Notes: generated from the letters alone by a model not told the origin. A DNA stretch of 64,000 nt from Mycolicibacterium diernhoferi (GCF_019456655.1 NZ_CP080332.1:4526001-4590000), one strand, 5' to 3'. Positions 9,238-18,242 are shown, counted from the first letter of the stretch. Translations and numbers: made by a program.

Positions 9238-10403
9238 GCGACGTTTCCTTCCAGGGCGCCACCGGACAGGCGCAGCAGCAGCGCGAGCGCGGAGCGCGCA
9301 TCCTCGGCCTCGGCACCGTCTGCGCGCGCGGCGGACACCAGTTCTGCGACCGCACCGGCGGCGAACCCCCCGATCGGCAGATCGTCGAACTCCCCGTCGG
9401 CCGGCAGCACCACGATGTCGGAATGTCGCTCCCACAACCGCAGCGAGGCGAACACCCGGGCGTACCGGTCCAGGCACAGGTCCAGCTTGGCCTTGTCGGT
9501 GACGGTCAACGAACCGGTCAGCACCAACCGCACGACGGTGCATTCCTTGTCCGGCAGCTGATCCAGGTTGACGTCGAGACCGGCGATGTCGCGGTCGTCG
9601 TTCACATCGTGGCGCAGGGTGAGAAAGCGCCACCGCCCCACCCGGCGGGCGGACACCTGCACCGGATGCGCCGGATCCTGTTCGTCGATGTCGACGATCA
9701 GCACGTGGCCGGGATCGGCTTCGATGTCGTCGTAATTGGTGACCTCGGGCGAACCCGAGTACCACACCCGGCCGGTGTCGCCCACCTCGGTACGAGAATG
9801 CTTGTCGCCCAAGGCGACATAGTGCACGGCGCCCCGTTCGAGGGTGGCCGCCAGCCCGGCCAGCCGGATCAGTGAGGGCTTCCCGGGATCCGGGTCGAGG
9901 ATGTCGACGCCGCCGTGTGCGACCAGGATGCGCACCGTTCCGTCGGCGGGCAGATCAGCGGTCACCGCGGCCGCCAGGTCCGTGGTCGGCGACTTGGAAC
10001 GCCAAGGTGCGGCGACGATTTCCAGCCCCGGCCGCACCTCGAAGACCCCATCGGAGTCCAGCACGGTGACGTTGTCCGGGCACTCGGCGAGAAACAGCGT
10101 GCTGGTGTACACCGACCCGGCGTCGAGCTGATCATGGTTGCCGGGCAGCAGATATACCGGAACCCGGATCGCGCGGATGGCCTCCAGCGCCAGGCTCACC
10201 TCGCGCGGGGCCAGCTGGTTGTCCTCGAAGACGTCGCCGGCGACGACGACGAACTCGGCACCCACCTCATCGGCGAGTGCACCGAGCCCGGAGACGGCCT
10301 CCCGGCGCGCCGCCGAATAGCGCGATTGTGCCTCACCGCCCCCGACACTGAGGAAGTGCCGTGTCATACCGAGCTGCCAGTCGGCGGTATGCAGAAAGCG
10401 CAT
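9234..10403 (-). CDS. SbcD-like metallophosphoesterase / DNA exonuclease (Rv1277-like)
   Basis: 389-residue calcineurin-like phosphoesterase, presumed nuclease partner of the downstream SbcC-like ATPase. Motifs: HTADWQ at residues 5-10, VVAGDVFEDN, LLPGNHDQ, VAHGGVD and ALGDKHS. Motif I reads D-W-Q where SbcD/Mre11 has D-x-H, so one usual metal ligand is Gln; this appears to be a family trait (Rv1277 has it too, from memory). ATG 10403 is chosen over ATG 10433 because GGAAGGGAG lies 7 nt upstream and the protein then begins directly at the first beta strand. It is transcribed first, with a 4-nt overlap into the ATPase gene. Confidence 0.87.
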   Translation of the reverse strand: MRFLHTADWQLGMTRHFLSVGGGEAQSRYSAARREAVSGLGALADEVGAEFVVVAGDVFEDNQLAPREVSLALEAIRAIRVPVYLLPGNHDQLDAGSVYTSTLFLAECPDNVTVLDSDGVFEVRPGLEIVAAPWRSKSPTTDLAAAVTADLPADGTVRILVAHGGVDILDPDPGKPSLIRLAGLAATLERGAVHYVALGDKHSRTEVGDTGRVWYSGSPEVTNYDDIEADPGHVLIVDIDEQDPAHPVQVSARRVGRWRFLTLRHDVNDDRDIAGLDVNLDQLPDKECTVVRLVLTGSLTVTDKAKLDLCLDRYARVFASLRLWERHSDIVVLPADGEFDDLPIGGFAAGAVAELVSAARADGAEAEDARSALALLLRLSGGALEGNVA

Positions 10404-10512
10404 CTGCGCACTCCCTTCCGGGTCGGTGGTCATCGTTCGTGGCGGGTTGCCGCTTGTTCGTGGAGTCTAGGTCCGGTGTCCGACAAGTCCCGGGACGTGC
10501 CCCGGCATGGCC

Positions 10513-10518
10513 TAGCCT
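10513..10518 (+). promoter_or_regulatory. -10 element of sixA, leaderless type
   Basis: TAGCCT lies 7 nt before the ATG at 10526, the spacing that makes the start codon the first transcribed bases. No ribosome binding site is present upstream of the ATG. No good -35 box is seen. Confidence 0.5.
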
Positions 10519-10525
10519 GATCGAG

Positions 10526-11017
10526 ATGAGAACCCTTGTGCTGCTGCGGCACGCCAAATCGGACTATCCGGGCGGGGTCGCCGACCATGACCGGCCGCTC
10601 GCGCCGCGCGGTGTCCGCGAAGCCGGGCTCGCCGGCGACTGGTTGCGCGCAGAGCTGCCCGCCATCGATGCGGTGTTGTGCTCCACGGCCACCCGCACCC
10701 GGCAGACGCTGGAACGCACCGGGATCGAAGCCCCGGTCAGCTTCGTCGACCGGCTCTATGACGCCACCCCGGGCATCGTGCTGGCCGAGATCAATGCCGT
10801 CGCCGACGACGTGCAGACGCTGCTGGTGATCGGGCACGAGCCGGTGATGTCCGGGCTGGCGCTGGCCCTGGCCGACGACAGCAGTGACGCCGAAGCGGTG
10901 TCCGGCATCGAATCGAAGTACCCGACCTCGGCGCTCGCGGTGCTGCGGGTGCCGGGATCGTGGGCTGAGCTCGAGTTGGGCGGCGCACGGCTCACCGCGT
11001 TCCACGTGCCGCGCTGA
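10526..11017 (+). CDS. sixA: SixA-type histidine phosphatase (Rv1276c-like)
   Basis: 163-residue member of the histidine phosphatase superfamily (branch 1, SixA type), which removes phosphate from phosphohistidine or related substrates in the cytoplasm. The catalytic RHG-like motif is LLRHAKSDYP (His9 would be phosphorylated), followed by DRPLAPRG and, near the C-terminal half, VIGHEPVMSG with the second catalytic His. The short length without extra domains is typical of SixA. ATG 10526 is chosen because it starts on the first strand and has a leaderless-style -10 box; longer upstream frames run through the divergent promoter region. Physiological substrate unknown. Confidence 0.88.
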   Translation: MRTLVLLRHAKSDYPGGVADHDRPLAPRGVREAGLAGDWLRAELPAIDAVLCSTATRTRQTLERTGIEAPVSFVDRLYDATPGIVLAEINAVADDVQTLLVIGHEPVMSGLALALADDSSDAEAVSGIESKYPTSALAVLRVPGSWAELELGGARLTAFHVPR

Positions 11018-11037
11018 GCCACACGCCGTGAGATCGA

Positions 11038-11607
11038 CTACGAGTTGGTGGCCAGCGTCAGCTCCATCAGCTTGATCGCCATCGCGCAGGCGTCGATACC
11101 GGGCGCCTGCGGGTTCACCCACCAGCCGACGACGCCGCTGGCGTCGCTGGCCACCCCGCACGCCCCGTTGGCCGCCGGGTTCTTCATCACGATCGACTGC
11201 ACACCGGCGACCCGGCGTTCCTCGATCGGGAACTTCATCTCCTCGGCGACGGCGCGCTCGGTGTCCAGGCTGCCCAGCTCGAACCAGAACCGGGTGATGT
11301 CGACCAGGCCCGACGGGTTGGCGGCCTGCCAGCGGCACACCGCGCCGACGAAGGTGCTCTGGATGTCGAGCGGGTCGGCCCCGACCGTCTCGGCCAGGAT
11401 GTCCTCGGTCAGGACGTCGCATTCCTTGAGCAGGTTCGGGTAGGTCTTCTCGGAGTCGTTGTTGCGCGGCCCGGCGCTGCCGGAGCCCGCCTTCGCCGCC
11501 GTCCCGTCCACCGAACGGGAGCAGCCCTGCACGCCGAGCACCATGGTCAGCGCCGCCAGCAGCGCGATCACCACGGTCAGCGGACGTTTCACGGCGCGGC
11601 CCATCAT
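11038..11607 (-). CDS. lprC: DUF3558 lipoprotein, LprC-like
   Basis: 189-residue secreted lipoprotein. A basic N-terminus (RAVKRP) precedes a hydrophobic stretch and the lipobox-like GVQGC (Cys near residue 31); the mature part is a DUF3558 domain with Cys residues that could form disulfides. It follows the LprB-like gene on the same strand; tandem ATGs (11607 and 11604) overlap that gene's TGA, so the two are translationally coupled paralogues. Equivalent to Rv1275 by position. Function unknown; DUF3558 lipoproteins are actinobacterial cell-envelope proteins. Confidence 0.83.
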   Translation of the reverse strand: MMGRAVKRPLTVVIALLAALTMVLGVQGCSRSVDGTAAKAGSGSAGPRNNDSEKTYPNLLKECDVLTEDILAETVGADPLDIQSTFVGAVCRWQAANPSGLVDITRFWFELGSLDTERAVAEEMKFPIEERRVAGVQSIVMKNPAANGACGVASDASGVVGWWVNPQAPGIDACAMAIKLMELTLATNS

Positions 11608-12209
11608 TTGGCGTTCACAATCGATTGGCGGGTCAGTTCCTTGGCGACTTCGCAGGCATCCGGGTACGGCTTCTGAGCGAAGCTGACCGACCATTCGATG
11701 AAGTCGTCGTCGAACTGGATGCCGATCTCGCACAGGCTGGGCCCGAGCACCATGTCCTCGCCGATCGCGATGAACCCGTCGTGGCCCTCGATGTTGATGT
11801 CCTCGACGCTGGCGCGGGACAGTTCCTCGGTCTTGCGTTCCCGCCCGATCGGGCTGCCACGGAAGTGGGTGAACGAGAAGTGCGGGCCGACGATCCCGCC
11901 GCCGGCCAGCCACTGGCAGCCCACCGAGGTGCGCGCCGTGTTCACCAGCCCGACGACCTCGGTCAGCTGCGAGACGGTCTGGTCGCTGATGCCGCCGCAT
12001 TCCGGGAACACCGGGCCGTGCTGGGCCTCGGGCGCCGCCTCGACACTCGGGGGCACCGACGGGGCACTCGGGCTCTCGGAATCGGAGCAGGCCGCCAACA
12101 CGGGGAGCACCGCAACGGCGGTCACCAGCATCTTCGCCGCACGACCGATCCGGCCGTGGGCAATCGCAGGTCCGCTTCTGGGAATCACGACATGCACTGT
12201 AGCCGCCAC
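11604..12209 (-). CDS. lprB: DUF3558 lipoprotein, LprB-like
   Basis: Lipoprotein of about 201 residues, first gene of the lprB-lprC pair. The signal peptide ends in lipobox LAAC (..AVLPVLAAC), followed by a Ser/Pro-rich linker and a DUF3558 domain (CGGISDQTV, VGCQWLAGGG, DACEVAKEL). The start is uncertain: GTG 12209 gives a long N-terminal region, and GTG codons 12-24 nt downstream would give a more normal signal sequence; no ribosome binding site decides it. It is divergent from the ABC exporter genes. Corresponds to Rv1274. Role in the cell envelope is unknown. Confidence 0.8.
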   Translation of the reverse strand: MAATVHVVIPRSGPAIAHGRIGRAAKMLVTAVAVLPVLAACSDSESPSAPSVPPSVEAAPEAQHGPVFPECGGISDQTVSQLTEVVGLVNTARTSVGCQWLAGGGIVGPHFSFTHFRGSPIGRERKTEELSRASVEDINIEGHDGFIAIGEDMVLGPSLCEIGIQFDDDFIEWSVSFAQKPYPDACEVAKELTRQSIVNAK

Positions 12210-12301
12210 CCGCTGAGGAACCGCTGAATTGCGGATTGACCTGCATTTTCGTGTCCCGGTCCGGAACCGCGGCCTGCAGGTGGGTGTGCGACAGTAGCCA
12301 G

Positions 12302-14026
12302 ATGCTGCTCGCCCTGCTGCGCCGTTACGTGCAGCCGTACCGCGGGCTGCTCGCCGTGGTCGCGGCCCTCCAAGTGGTCAGCACGCTGGCGTCGCTGTAC
12401 CTGCCGACCGTCAACGCGGCGATCATCGACGAGGGTGTCGCGGTCGGGAACACCGGACGGATCGTGCACCTGGGCCTGATGATGCTGGCGGTGACGGCCC
12501 TGCAGGTGGTGTGCGCCGTCGGCGCGGTGTTCTTCGGGTCCCGGGCCGGCATGGGGTTCGGCCGCGATCTGCGGGCGGCGATCTTCACCCGGGTGCTCGG
12601 CTTCTCCGCCGTGGAGACGGCCCGGTTCGGCGCCCCCACCCTGCTGACCCGCACCACCAACGACGTCCAGCAGATCCAGCTGCTGGTTCAGATGACGGCC
12701 ACCATGCTGATCACCGCGCCCATCATGGGCCTCGGCGGCATCGCCATGGCCATCCACCAGGACGCCGGGCTGTCCTGGCTGCTGCTGGTCAGCGTGCCGA
12801 TCCTGGCGCTGGCCAACGGGTTGCTGGTGTCGCGGCTGATGCCGATCTTCCGGACCATGCAGCGGGTGATCGACAACATCAACCGGGTGATGCGCGAACA
12901 GCTCGCCGGTATCCGGGTGGTGCGCGCGTTCGCCCGGGAGTCGCTGGAGCGCAGCCGGTTCGAGGAGGCCAACCGGGCGCTGACGGACACCGCCCTGACC
13001 GCCGGGCGCTGGCAGGCGCTGATGTTGCCGGTCACCACCCTGGTGATCAACGTCTCCAGCGTCGCGCTGATCTGGTTCGGCGGGCAGCGCATCGACGCCG
13101 GGCAGATGCAGGTGGGTTCGCTCATCGCCTTCCTGGCGTATTTCATGCAGATCCTGATGGCGGTGCTGCTGGCCACCTTCCTGGTGGTGCTGCTCCCCCG
13201 CGCGTCGGCGTGCGCCGAACGGATCACCGAGGTGCTGGGCACCGAACCGGAGATCACCGCACCGCCGGACCCGGTCGCGGTCGGTGCCGTCACCGGCGAG
13301 GTCGGCCTCGACCGCGCCACCTTCAGCTATCCGGGCGCCGACCGGGCGGTGGTACAGGAGGTTTCGTTCACCGCCCGGCCCGGCACCGTCACCGCGATCG
13401 TGGGCAGCACCGGGTCCGGCAAGTCCACGCTGCTGTCGCTGATCAGCCGGCTCTACGACGTCACCGACGGCGCTGTACGGCTCGACGGTCTGGACGTCCG
13501 CTCCTTCGATCCGGAAGAACTGTGGGCGGCAATCGGATTGGTGCCTCAGCGCGGCTATCTGTTCTCCGGGACCATCGCCGACAACCTGCGGTACGGGAAG
13601 GCCTCTGCCACCGAGGACGAGATGTGGGACGCGCTGAGGGTGGCCGCCGCCGACGATTTCGTGCGCGCGCACCCCGACGGCCTGCAGATGCGCGTCGCGC
13701 AGGGCGGTGTCAACTTCTCCGGTGGTCAGCGCCAGCGGTTGGCCATCGCCCGTGCGGTGGTCCGCCGCCCGGCGGTGTACCTGTTCGACGATGCCTTCTC
13801 GGCGCTGGACGTGCACACCGACGCCCGGGTCCGCACGGCACTGCGGGACGTCTCGGCGCAGGCGGCGGTGATCATCGTGTCGCAGCGGATCTCCACGGTC
13901 GCGCAGGCCGATCAGGTGCTCGTACTGGAGGACGGCCGGGTGGTCGGTGCGGGCACCCACGAATCGCTGCTCGCGGACTGCCCGACCTACATCGAGTTCG
14001 TGGACTCCCAGTCGGTGCACGCGTGA
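12302..14026 (+). CDS. ABC exporter half-transporter with degenerate ATP site (Rv1273c-like)
   Basis: 574-residue type IV ABC exporter subunit: six transmembrane helices (about residues 15-300), then a nucleotide-binding domain with Walker A VGSTGSGKST, canonical signature FSGGQRQR and Walker B VYLFDDAFSALD. In the Walker B the catalytic Glu is Asp (DD instead of DE). The partner encoded next has a canonical Glu but a non-canonical signature, so the pair should form a heterodimer with one consensus and one degenerate ATP site, as in TM287/288. ATG 12302 starts directly on the first membrane segment. Substrate unknown; lipid or drug export is typical. Confidence 0.9.
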   Translation: MLLALLRRYVQPYRGLLAVVAALQVVSTLASLYLPTVNAAIIDEGVAVGNTGRIVHLGLMMLAVTALQVVCAVGAVFFGSRAGMGFGRDLRAAIFTRVLGFSAVETARFGAPTLLTRTTNDVQQIQLLVQMTATMLITAPIMGLGGIAMAIHQDAGLSWLLLVSVPILALANGLLVSRLMPIFRTMQRVIDNINRVMREQLAGIRVVRAFARESLERSRFEEANRALTDTALTAGRWQALMLPVTTLVINVSSVALIWFGGQRIDAGQMQVGSLIAFLAYFMQILMAVLLATFLVVLLPRASACAERITEVLGTEPEITAPPDPVAVGAVTGEVGLDRATFSYPGADRAVVQEVSFTARPGTVTAIVGSTGSGKSTLLSLISRLYDVTDGAVRLDGLDVRSFDPEELWAAIGLVPQRGYLFSGTIADNLRYGKASATEDEMWDALRVAAADDFVRAHPDGLQMRVAQGGVNFSGGQRQRLAIARAVVRRPAVYLFDDAFSALDVHTDARVRTALRDVSAQAAVIIVSQRISTVAQADQVLVLEDGRVVGAGTHESLLADCPTYIEFVDSQSVHA

Positions 14027-14028
14027 CA

Positions 14029-14079
14029 CCAGCGAGTAGCGGAGCGGGATCGCGCATCAGCCCAGCGAGTAGCGGAGCG
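14029..14079 (+). repeat. Two 18-bp direct repeats spaced 33 bp, carrying the downstream RBS
   Basis: CCAGCGAGTAGCGGAGCG occurs at 14029-14046 and 14062-14079, exactly 33 bp apart, and fills the gap between the two exporter genes. The second copy supplies the purine-rich GGAG about 10 nt upstream of the ATG at 14088. Both copies contain an in-frame-capable TAG. Similar AGCGAG-rich words occur in the 77-bp repeat at 20941-21113. Confidence 0.8.
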
Positions 14080-14087
14080 AATCGCCT

Positions 14088-15977
14088 ATGACAAGGCCCA
14101 TCCGGGGTATGGCCGAACCACCCAAGGCGCGCTCTCGCGATTTCCGGGGCTCGGCGATCCGCTTGCTGAAAAGGCTGGCCCCGCAACGCCGCCTGACCGC
14201 GCTGGTGATCGCGCTGGCCGTCGGCGGCATCGCGATCGGGGTGATCGGGCCGCGTATCCTCGGCCACGCCACCGACCTGCTGTTCAACGGTGTCATCGGA
14301 CGCGAACTACCGGCCGGGCTGAGCAAGGAGCAGGCCATCGAGGCCGCCCGGGCCCGCGGTGAGGACACCTTCGCCGATCTGCTGTCCGGCATGAACGTGA
14401 CGCCCGGCCAAGGTGTGGACTTCACCGCCGTCGCGCACACACTGTTGCTCGCACTGGGCCTGTATCTGATTGCCGCACTACTGGTCTGGATGCAGGCACG
14501 CATCCTCAACGTGGTGGTGCAGCGCACCATGGCGGACATGCGCACCGAGGTCGAGCACAAGGTGCACCGGCTTCCGCTGTCCTACGTCGACGGCCGGCAG
14601 CGCGGCGAACTGCTCAGCCGGGTCACCAACGATGTCGACAACGTGCAGTCCTCCCTGGCCATGACCATCAGCCAATTGCTGACCTCGCTGCTGACGGTGG
14701 TGGCGGTGCTGGTGATGATGGTGACGATCTCGCCGCTGCTGGCGCTGATCACGGTGGTGACGGTGCCGGCCTCGCTGCTGGCCACCCGGGCCATCGCCCG
14801 CCGCTCGCAGAAGCTGTTCGTCGCGCAGTGGACCAACACCGGGCGGCTCAACGCCCACATCGAGGAGACCTACAGCGGTTTCACCGTGGTGAAGACCTAC
14901 GGACACCGGGCCGCCGCCGTCGAGAAGTTCGGCGAACTGAACGGGGAGGTGTACCGGGCCAGCCTGGGCGCGCAGTTCCTGTCCGGGCTGGTGTCCCCGG
15001 CCACCACGTTCATCGGCAATCTGAGTTACGTCGCGGTCGCGGTCGTCGGCGGCATCCAGGTCGCCACCGGCCAGATCACGCTGGGCAGCATCCAGGCCTT
15101 CATCCAGTACGTCCGCCAGTTCAATCAGCCGTTGACCCAGGTCGCGTCGATGTACAACTCGCTGCAGTCCGGGATCGCCAGCGCCGAACGCATTTTCGAC
15201 CTGCTCGACGCACCCGAGGAATCCGCGGCACCGGCCGCGGCCACTGTCCCGTCCACGGCGGCGGGCCGGGTGGCGTTCGAGCACGTGTCGTTCTCCTACC
15301 AGCCCGGCACCCCGGTGATCGAGGACTTGTCGCTGGTCGCCGAACCCGGGGCCACGGTGGCCATCGTGGGCCCCACCGGCGCGGGTAAGACCACGCTGGT
15401 CAACCTGCTGATGCGGTTCTACGACATCGATGCCGGACGGATCACGCTCGACGGCGTGGACATCGCGGCCATGCCACGTCAGGCCCTCCGATCCCGGATC
15501 GGGATGGTGCTGCAGGACACCTGGCTGTTCGGCGGCACCATCTACGACAACATCGCCTACGGCCGGCCCGACGCCACCGCCGAGGAGGTGTACGAGGCCG
15601 CCCGGACCGCACACGTCGAGCGGTTCGTGCAGACCCTGCCGGAGGGCTACCAAACCCGGGTCGGCGATGACGGCGGCGCGATCAGCGCCGGGGAGAAACA
15701 GTTGATCACCATCGCCCGGGCGGTCCTGGCGCAACCGCAGTTGCTGATCCTGGACGAGGCGACCAGCTCGGTGGACACCCGCACCGAACTGCTGATCCAG
15801 CAGGCGATGGCCGAATTGCGGCGGGACAGGACCAGTTTCATCATCGCGCACCGGTTGTCGACCATCCGCGACGCGGATCAGATCCTGGTGATGGAGGCCG
15901 GGCGCATCGTCGAGCGGGGTACGCACGCCGAACTGCTGGAACGCCACGGCGAGTACTGGGCGATGTCGCGAGCGTAA
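14088..15977 (+). CDS. ABC exporter half-transporter with canonical Walker B (Rv1272c-like)
   Basis: 629-residue ABC exporter subunit, partner of the preceding gene. An N-terminal extension (about 40 residues, Arg/Lys-rich) precedes six transmembrane helices with a long first extracytoplasmic loop, then a nucleotide-binding domain: Walker [11 protein letters not shown], signature ISAGEKQL (not LSGGQ), Walker [13 protein letters not shown] with catalytic Glu, H-loop IIAHRLSTI. The altered signature pairs with the degenerate Walker B of the first subunit. The start could also be ATG 14109 (MAEPPK). Together they form a two-gene operon, equivalent to Rv1273c-Rv1272c. Confidence 0.9.
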   Translation: MTRPIRGMAEPPKARSRDFRGSAIRLLKRLAPQRRLTALVIALAVGGIAIGVIGPRILGHATDLLFNGVIGRELPAGLSKEQAIEAARARGEDTFADLLSGMNVTPGQGVDFTAVAHTLLLALGLYLIAALLVWMQARILNVVVQRTMADMRTEVEHKVHRLPLSYVDGRQRGELLSRVTNDVDNVQSSLAMTISQLLTSLLTVVAVLVMMVTISPLLALITVVTVPASLLATRAIARRSQKLFVAQWTNTGRLNAHIEETYSGFTVVKTYGHRAAAVEKFGELNGEVYRASLGAQFLSGLVSPATTFIGNLSYVAVAVVGGIQVATGQITLGSIQAFIQYVRQFNQPLTQVASMYNSLQSGIASAERIFDLLDAPEESAAPAAATVPSTAAGRVAFEHVSFSYQPGTPVIEDLSLVAEPGATVAIVGPTGAGKTTLVNLLMRFYDIDAGRITLDGVDIAAMPRQALRSRIGMVLQDTWLFGGTIYDNIAYGRPDATAEEVYEAARTAHVERFVQTLPEGYQTRVGDDGGAISAGEKQLITIARAVLAQPQLLILDEATSSVDTRTELLIQQAMAELRRDRTSFIIAHRLSTIRDADQILVMEAGRIVERGTHAELLERHGEYWAMSRA

Positions 15978-16040
15978 TCAAGCGGTCTGCTCAATCCCAA
16001 TTGCCAGACAGTGTCGGATCGGTGTTGACAGGATCACGAT

Positions 16041-18221
16041 ATGACTGCGGCGACGGTGCACACCTTCTGCCGGTACTGCCTGGCGTCATGCGGCGTGGAG
16101 GTCACCGTGCAGGACAACCGGGTCCGCAGGATCGCCGCCGACAAACTCAACCCGCACAGCTGGCACGACTTCTGCGCCAAGGGCCGCACGGCCGCGGAGG
16201 TGGTCGAACATCCCCGCCGCATCCTGGCGCCGATGCGCCGGGTCGGCGACGGGTATGTCGAGGCCGACTGGTCAGAGGCGTTGCGGGACATCGCCGACCG
16301 GATGAACCGGCTGATCGGATCGGACGGCCCGGAGGCCGTCGGCGCCTACTACGGGAACCCGGCCGGGTACTCGTCGTCGAACCTGATCTTCATGAACGGC
16401 TGGCTGGACGCGATCGGCACGCACAACCGGTACGCGGTCGGCTCGGTCGACCAGAACGCGGTGCACGTGGTGGCCCAGGCGATGTACGGGTCACCGCTGA
16501 TGGTGCCGGTCTCCGATATCGACGACTGCGACTTCTTCCTGCTGGTCGGGGCGAATCCCGCTGTCAGTGCCTGGAATTGGCTGGAGTCCGCACCGGGCGG
16601 ATGGCGCCGGGCGCTGGAGCGGCAACGTGGCGGGGCACGGATCGTGGTGGTCGACCCGGTGCGCACCGAGTCCGCGGACAAGGCCGATACCCATCTCGCA
16701 GTGCGCCCGGGCCAGGACTGGGCGCTGCTGCTGGCGATGGTGAAAGTCATCCTGGACGCCGGCCTGCAGCACCGCGACTGCACCGAACTGGCCACCGGAA
16801 GTGCCGAGGTCCGCGCCCTGGCGGCGGCGGCAGACCTGGACGACCTGGCCGCCCGCTGCGATATCCCCCGCGATGGGATCGAGTGTTTGGCAAGGGATTT
16901 CGCGGCTGCCCGGACGGGTATGGTGATCACCCGGACCGGTGTGTCCCTGCAGGAGTCGGGGACCGTCGCCGAATGGCTGGGCCATGTGCTCAACGTGATC
17001 ACCGGCCGGATGGACCGCCCCGGCGGGCGGCGCTTCGAGCCCGGTTATGTCGATACGCTGCGCCTCGCCGGTCTGGCGCAGACACCGCCGCACCGCAGCC
17101 GGGTCGCCGGGCGCGAGATGGTGGCCGGCGCGCACGCGCTGGCCGAGCTGCCCGATGAGATCACCACCGGCGGGCCCGGCCGGCTCCGGGCGTTGGTGAT
17201 CAATTCCGGCAACCCGGTGATCGCCGGGCCGGACGGGTCCCGGCTCGATGCGGCGCTGGAGCAGCTGGATCTGTTGGTGGCCATCGACTTCGTGCAGCGG
17301 GAGAGTCACCGCCACGCGGATTGGCTGCTACCCGCCGTGCACTGGCTGGAGCGCGAGGACCTGCTGGCGTTCACCAGCGGCATGCACGACGAGCCGTTCG
17401 CCCAGTTCGGCGCCCGCGCCGTGGCCCCGCCGCCGCAGGCCCGCGAGGAGTGGCGGATCTTCGTCGACCTGGCGTTGGCCATGAAGCGTCCGCTGTTCGG
17501 CGCACGGGCCGTGAACGGGTTCATCCGGGCCAGCCGCCGAGTCGCGGCGTGGTCGGGGCGACCGGGGCTGGAGTTCAGTCCCCGCTGGATCGACCGGTTG
17601 ATGATCGCAACATCACGGAAGGTCAACGGCCGCAGGCTCAGATGGCGGGATCTGCGCGACAATCCGCACGGTCTGGTGCTCGGCCCCCGCGAGTTCGGAC
17701 GCTTCCGGAACGCGTTGCGTACCGAGGACAAGTTGGTGCGACTGGCCCCGCCGGAGTTCCTGGCGCGGGCACGCGATCTGCTGGCCGCGCCGGCCACCAC
17801 GCCCAGCGCGGACTTCCCGTTCCTGCTGGGCAACCGACGCAACCGCCATGCCATGAACTCCTGGCTCAACGAGTTGCCCGGGCTGCATCCGTCGGGCAAG
17901 CGCAATGTCGTGTTCATCCATCCCGAGGACGCGTCCATGCTGGGCGTCGAGGACGGCGACCAGGTGCGGGTGTGCTCTGCGAGGGGGTCGGTACAGACCG
18001 TCGCGGCGCTCTCGGACCGGCCCCGCCGCGGGCTGGTGATCATGGAACACGGCTGGGGCTCAAGGGTGTTCGATCCGCGCGGCGGCGCGGCGCCAGAGGT
18101 CTACGGCGTCAACCGCAATCTGCTGGTCGGCGCCGCCGCGATGGACCCGCTGTCGCAGACCTCGGCGCTGGGGGGCGCGCACGTCCGCATCGAGCGACTC
18201 GGGCGCGCTCACGTTCGTTAA
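16041..18221 (+). CDS. Molybdopterin oxidoreductase (FdhF/NarB-like), orphan
   Basis: 726-residue Mo/W-bis-MGD enzyme of the DMSO reductase superfamily. The N-terminal [4Fe-4S] site is complete: C-x2-C-x3-C in HTFCRYCLASC, with the fourth Cys in HDFCAKGR about 27 residues on. A molybdopterin-binding core and a C-terminal dinucleotide-binding domain (FLLGNRRNRHAMNSW; LSQTSALGG) follow. At the usual metal-ligand position the sequence is YAVGSVDQNAVHVV, with no obvious Cys or selenocysteine codon. No signal peptide is present, so it is cytoplasmic. No electron-transfer or maturation subunit is adjacent, so the redox partner and substrate are unknown. Confidence 0.87.
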   Translation: MTAATVHTFCRYCLASCGVEVTVQDNRVRRIAADKLNPHSWHDFCAKGRTAAEVVEHPRRILAPMRRVGDGYVEADWSEALRDIADRMNRLIGSDGPEAVGAYYGNPAGYSSSNLIFMNGWLDAIGTHNRYAVGSVDQNAVHVVAQAMYGSPLMVPVSDIDDCDFFLLVGANPAVSAWNWLESAPGGWRRALERQRGGARIVVVDPVRTESADKADTHLAVRPGQDWALLLAMVKVILDAGLQHRDCTELATGSAEVRALAAAADLDDLAARCDIPRDGIECLARDFAAARTGMVITRTGVSLQESGTVAEWLGHVLNVITGRMDRPGGRRFEPGYVDTLRLAGLAQTPPHRSRVAGREMVAGAHALAELPDEITTGGPGRLRALVINSGNPVIAGPDGSRLDAALEQLDLLVAIDFVQRESHRHADWLLPAVHWLEREDLLAFTSGMHDEPFAQFGARAVAPPPQAREEWRIFVDLALAMKRPLFGARAVNGFIRASRRVAAWSGRPGLEFSPRWIDRLMIATSRKVNGRRLRWRDLRDNPHGLVLGPREFGRFRNALRTEDKLVRLAPPEFLARARDLLAAPATTPSADFPFLLGNRRNRHAMNSWLNELPGLHPSGKRNVVFIHPEDASMLGVEDGDQVRVCSARGSVQTVAALSDRPRRGLVIMEHGWGSRVFDPRGGAAPEVYGVNRNLLVGAAAMDPLSQTSALGGAHVRIERLGRAHVR

Positions 18222-18238
18222 GTGAATGCGAGCGCGCC
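18202..18238. terminator. Hairpin with the stop codon in its loop, between convergent genes
   Basis: GGCGCGCTCACGTTC (18202-18216) pairs with GAATGCGAGCGCGCC (18224-18238) at 13 of 15 positions, with a 7-nt loop GTTAAGT that holds the TAA of the molybdoenzyme gene. The opposite gene stops at 18243. It can terminate from both sides. Confidence 0.6.
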
Positions 18239-18242
18239 GAAA

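Noticed and set aside
7810..9561. Long open frame on the plus strand (583 codons) opposite the SbcC-like ATPase gene
   Set aside because: Product is Gly/Arg/His-rich without motifs; it is the antisense shadow of a GC-rich gene whose own frame has clear ATPase motifs.
12185..14029. Open frame of 614 codons on the minus strand opposite the first ABC exporter gene
   Set aside because: Low-complexity His/Gln/Arg-rich translation; the plus-strand frame carries all ABC motifs.
16025..16030. TTGACA as -35 box of the molybdoenzyme gene
   Set aside because: Only 10 nt separate it from the ATG, too little for a spacer and -10 element with the start codon in place.
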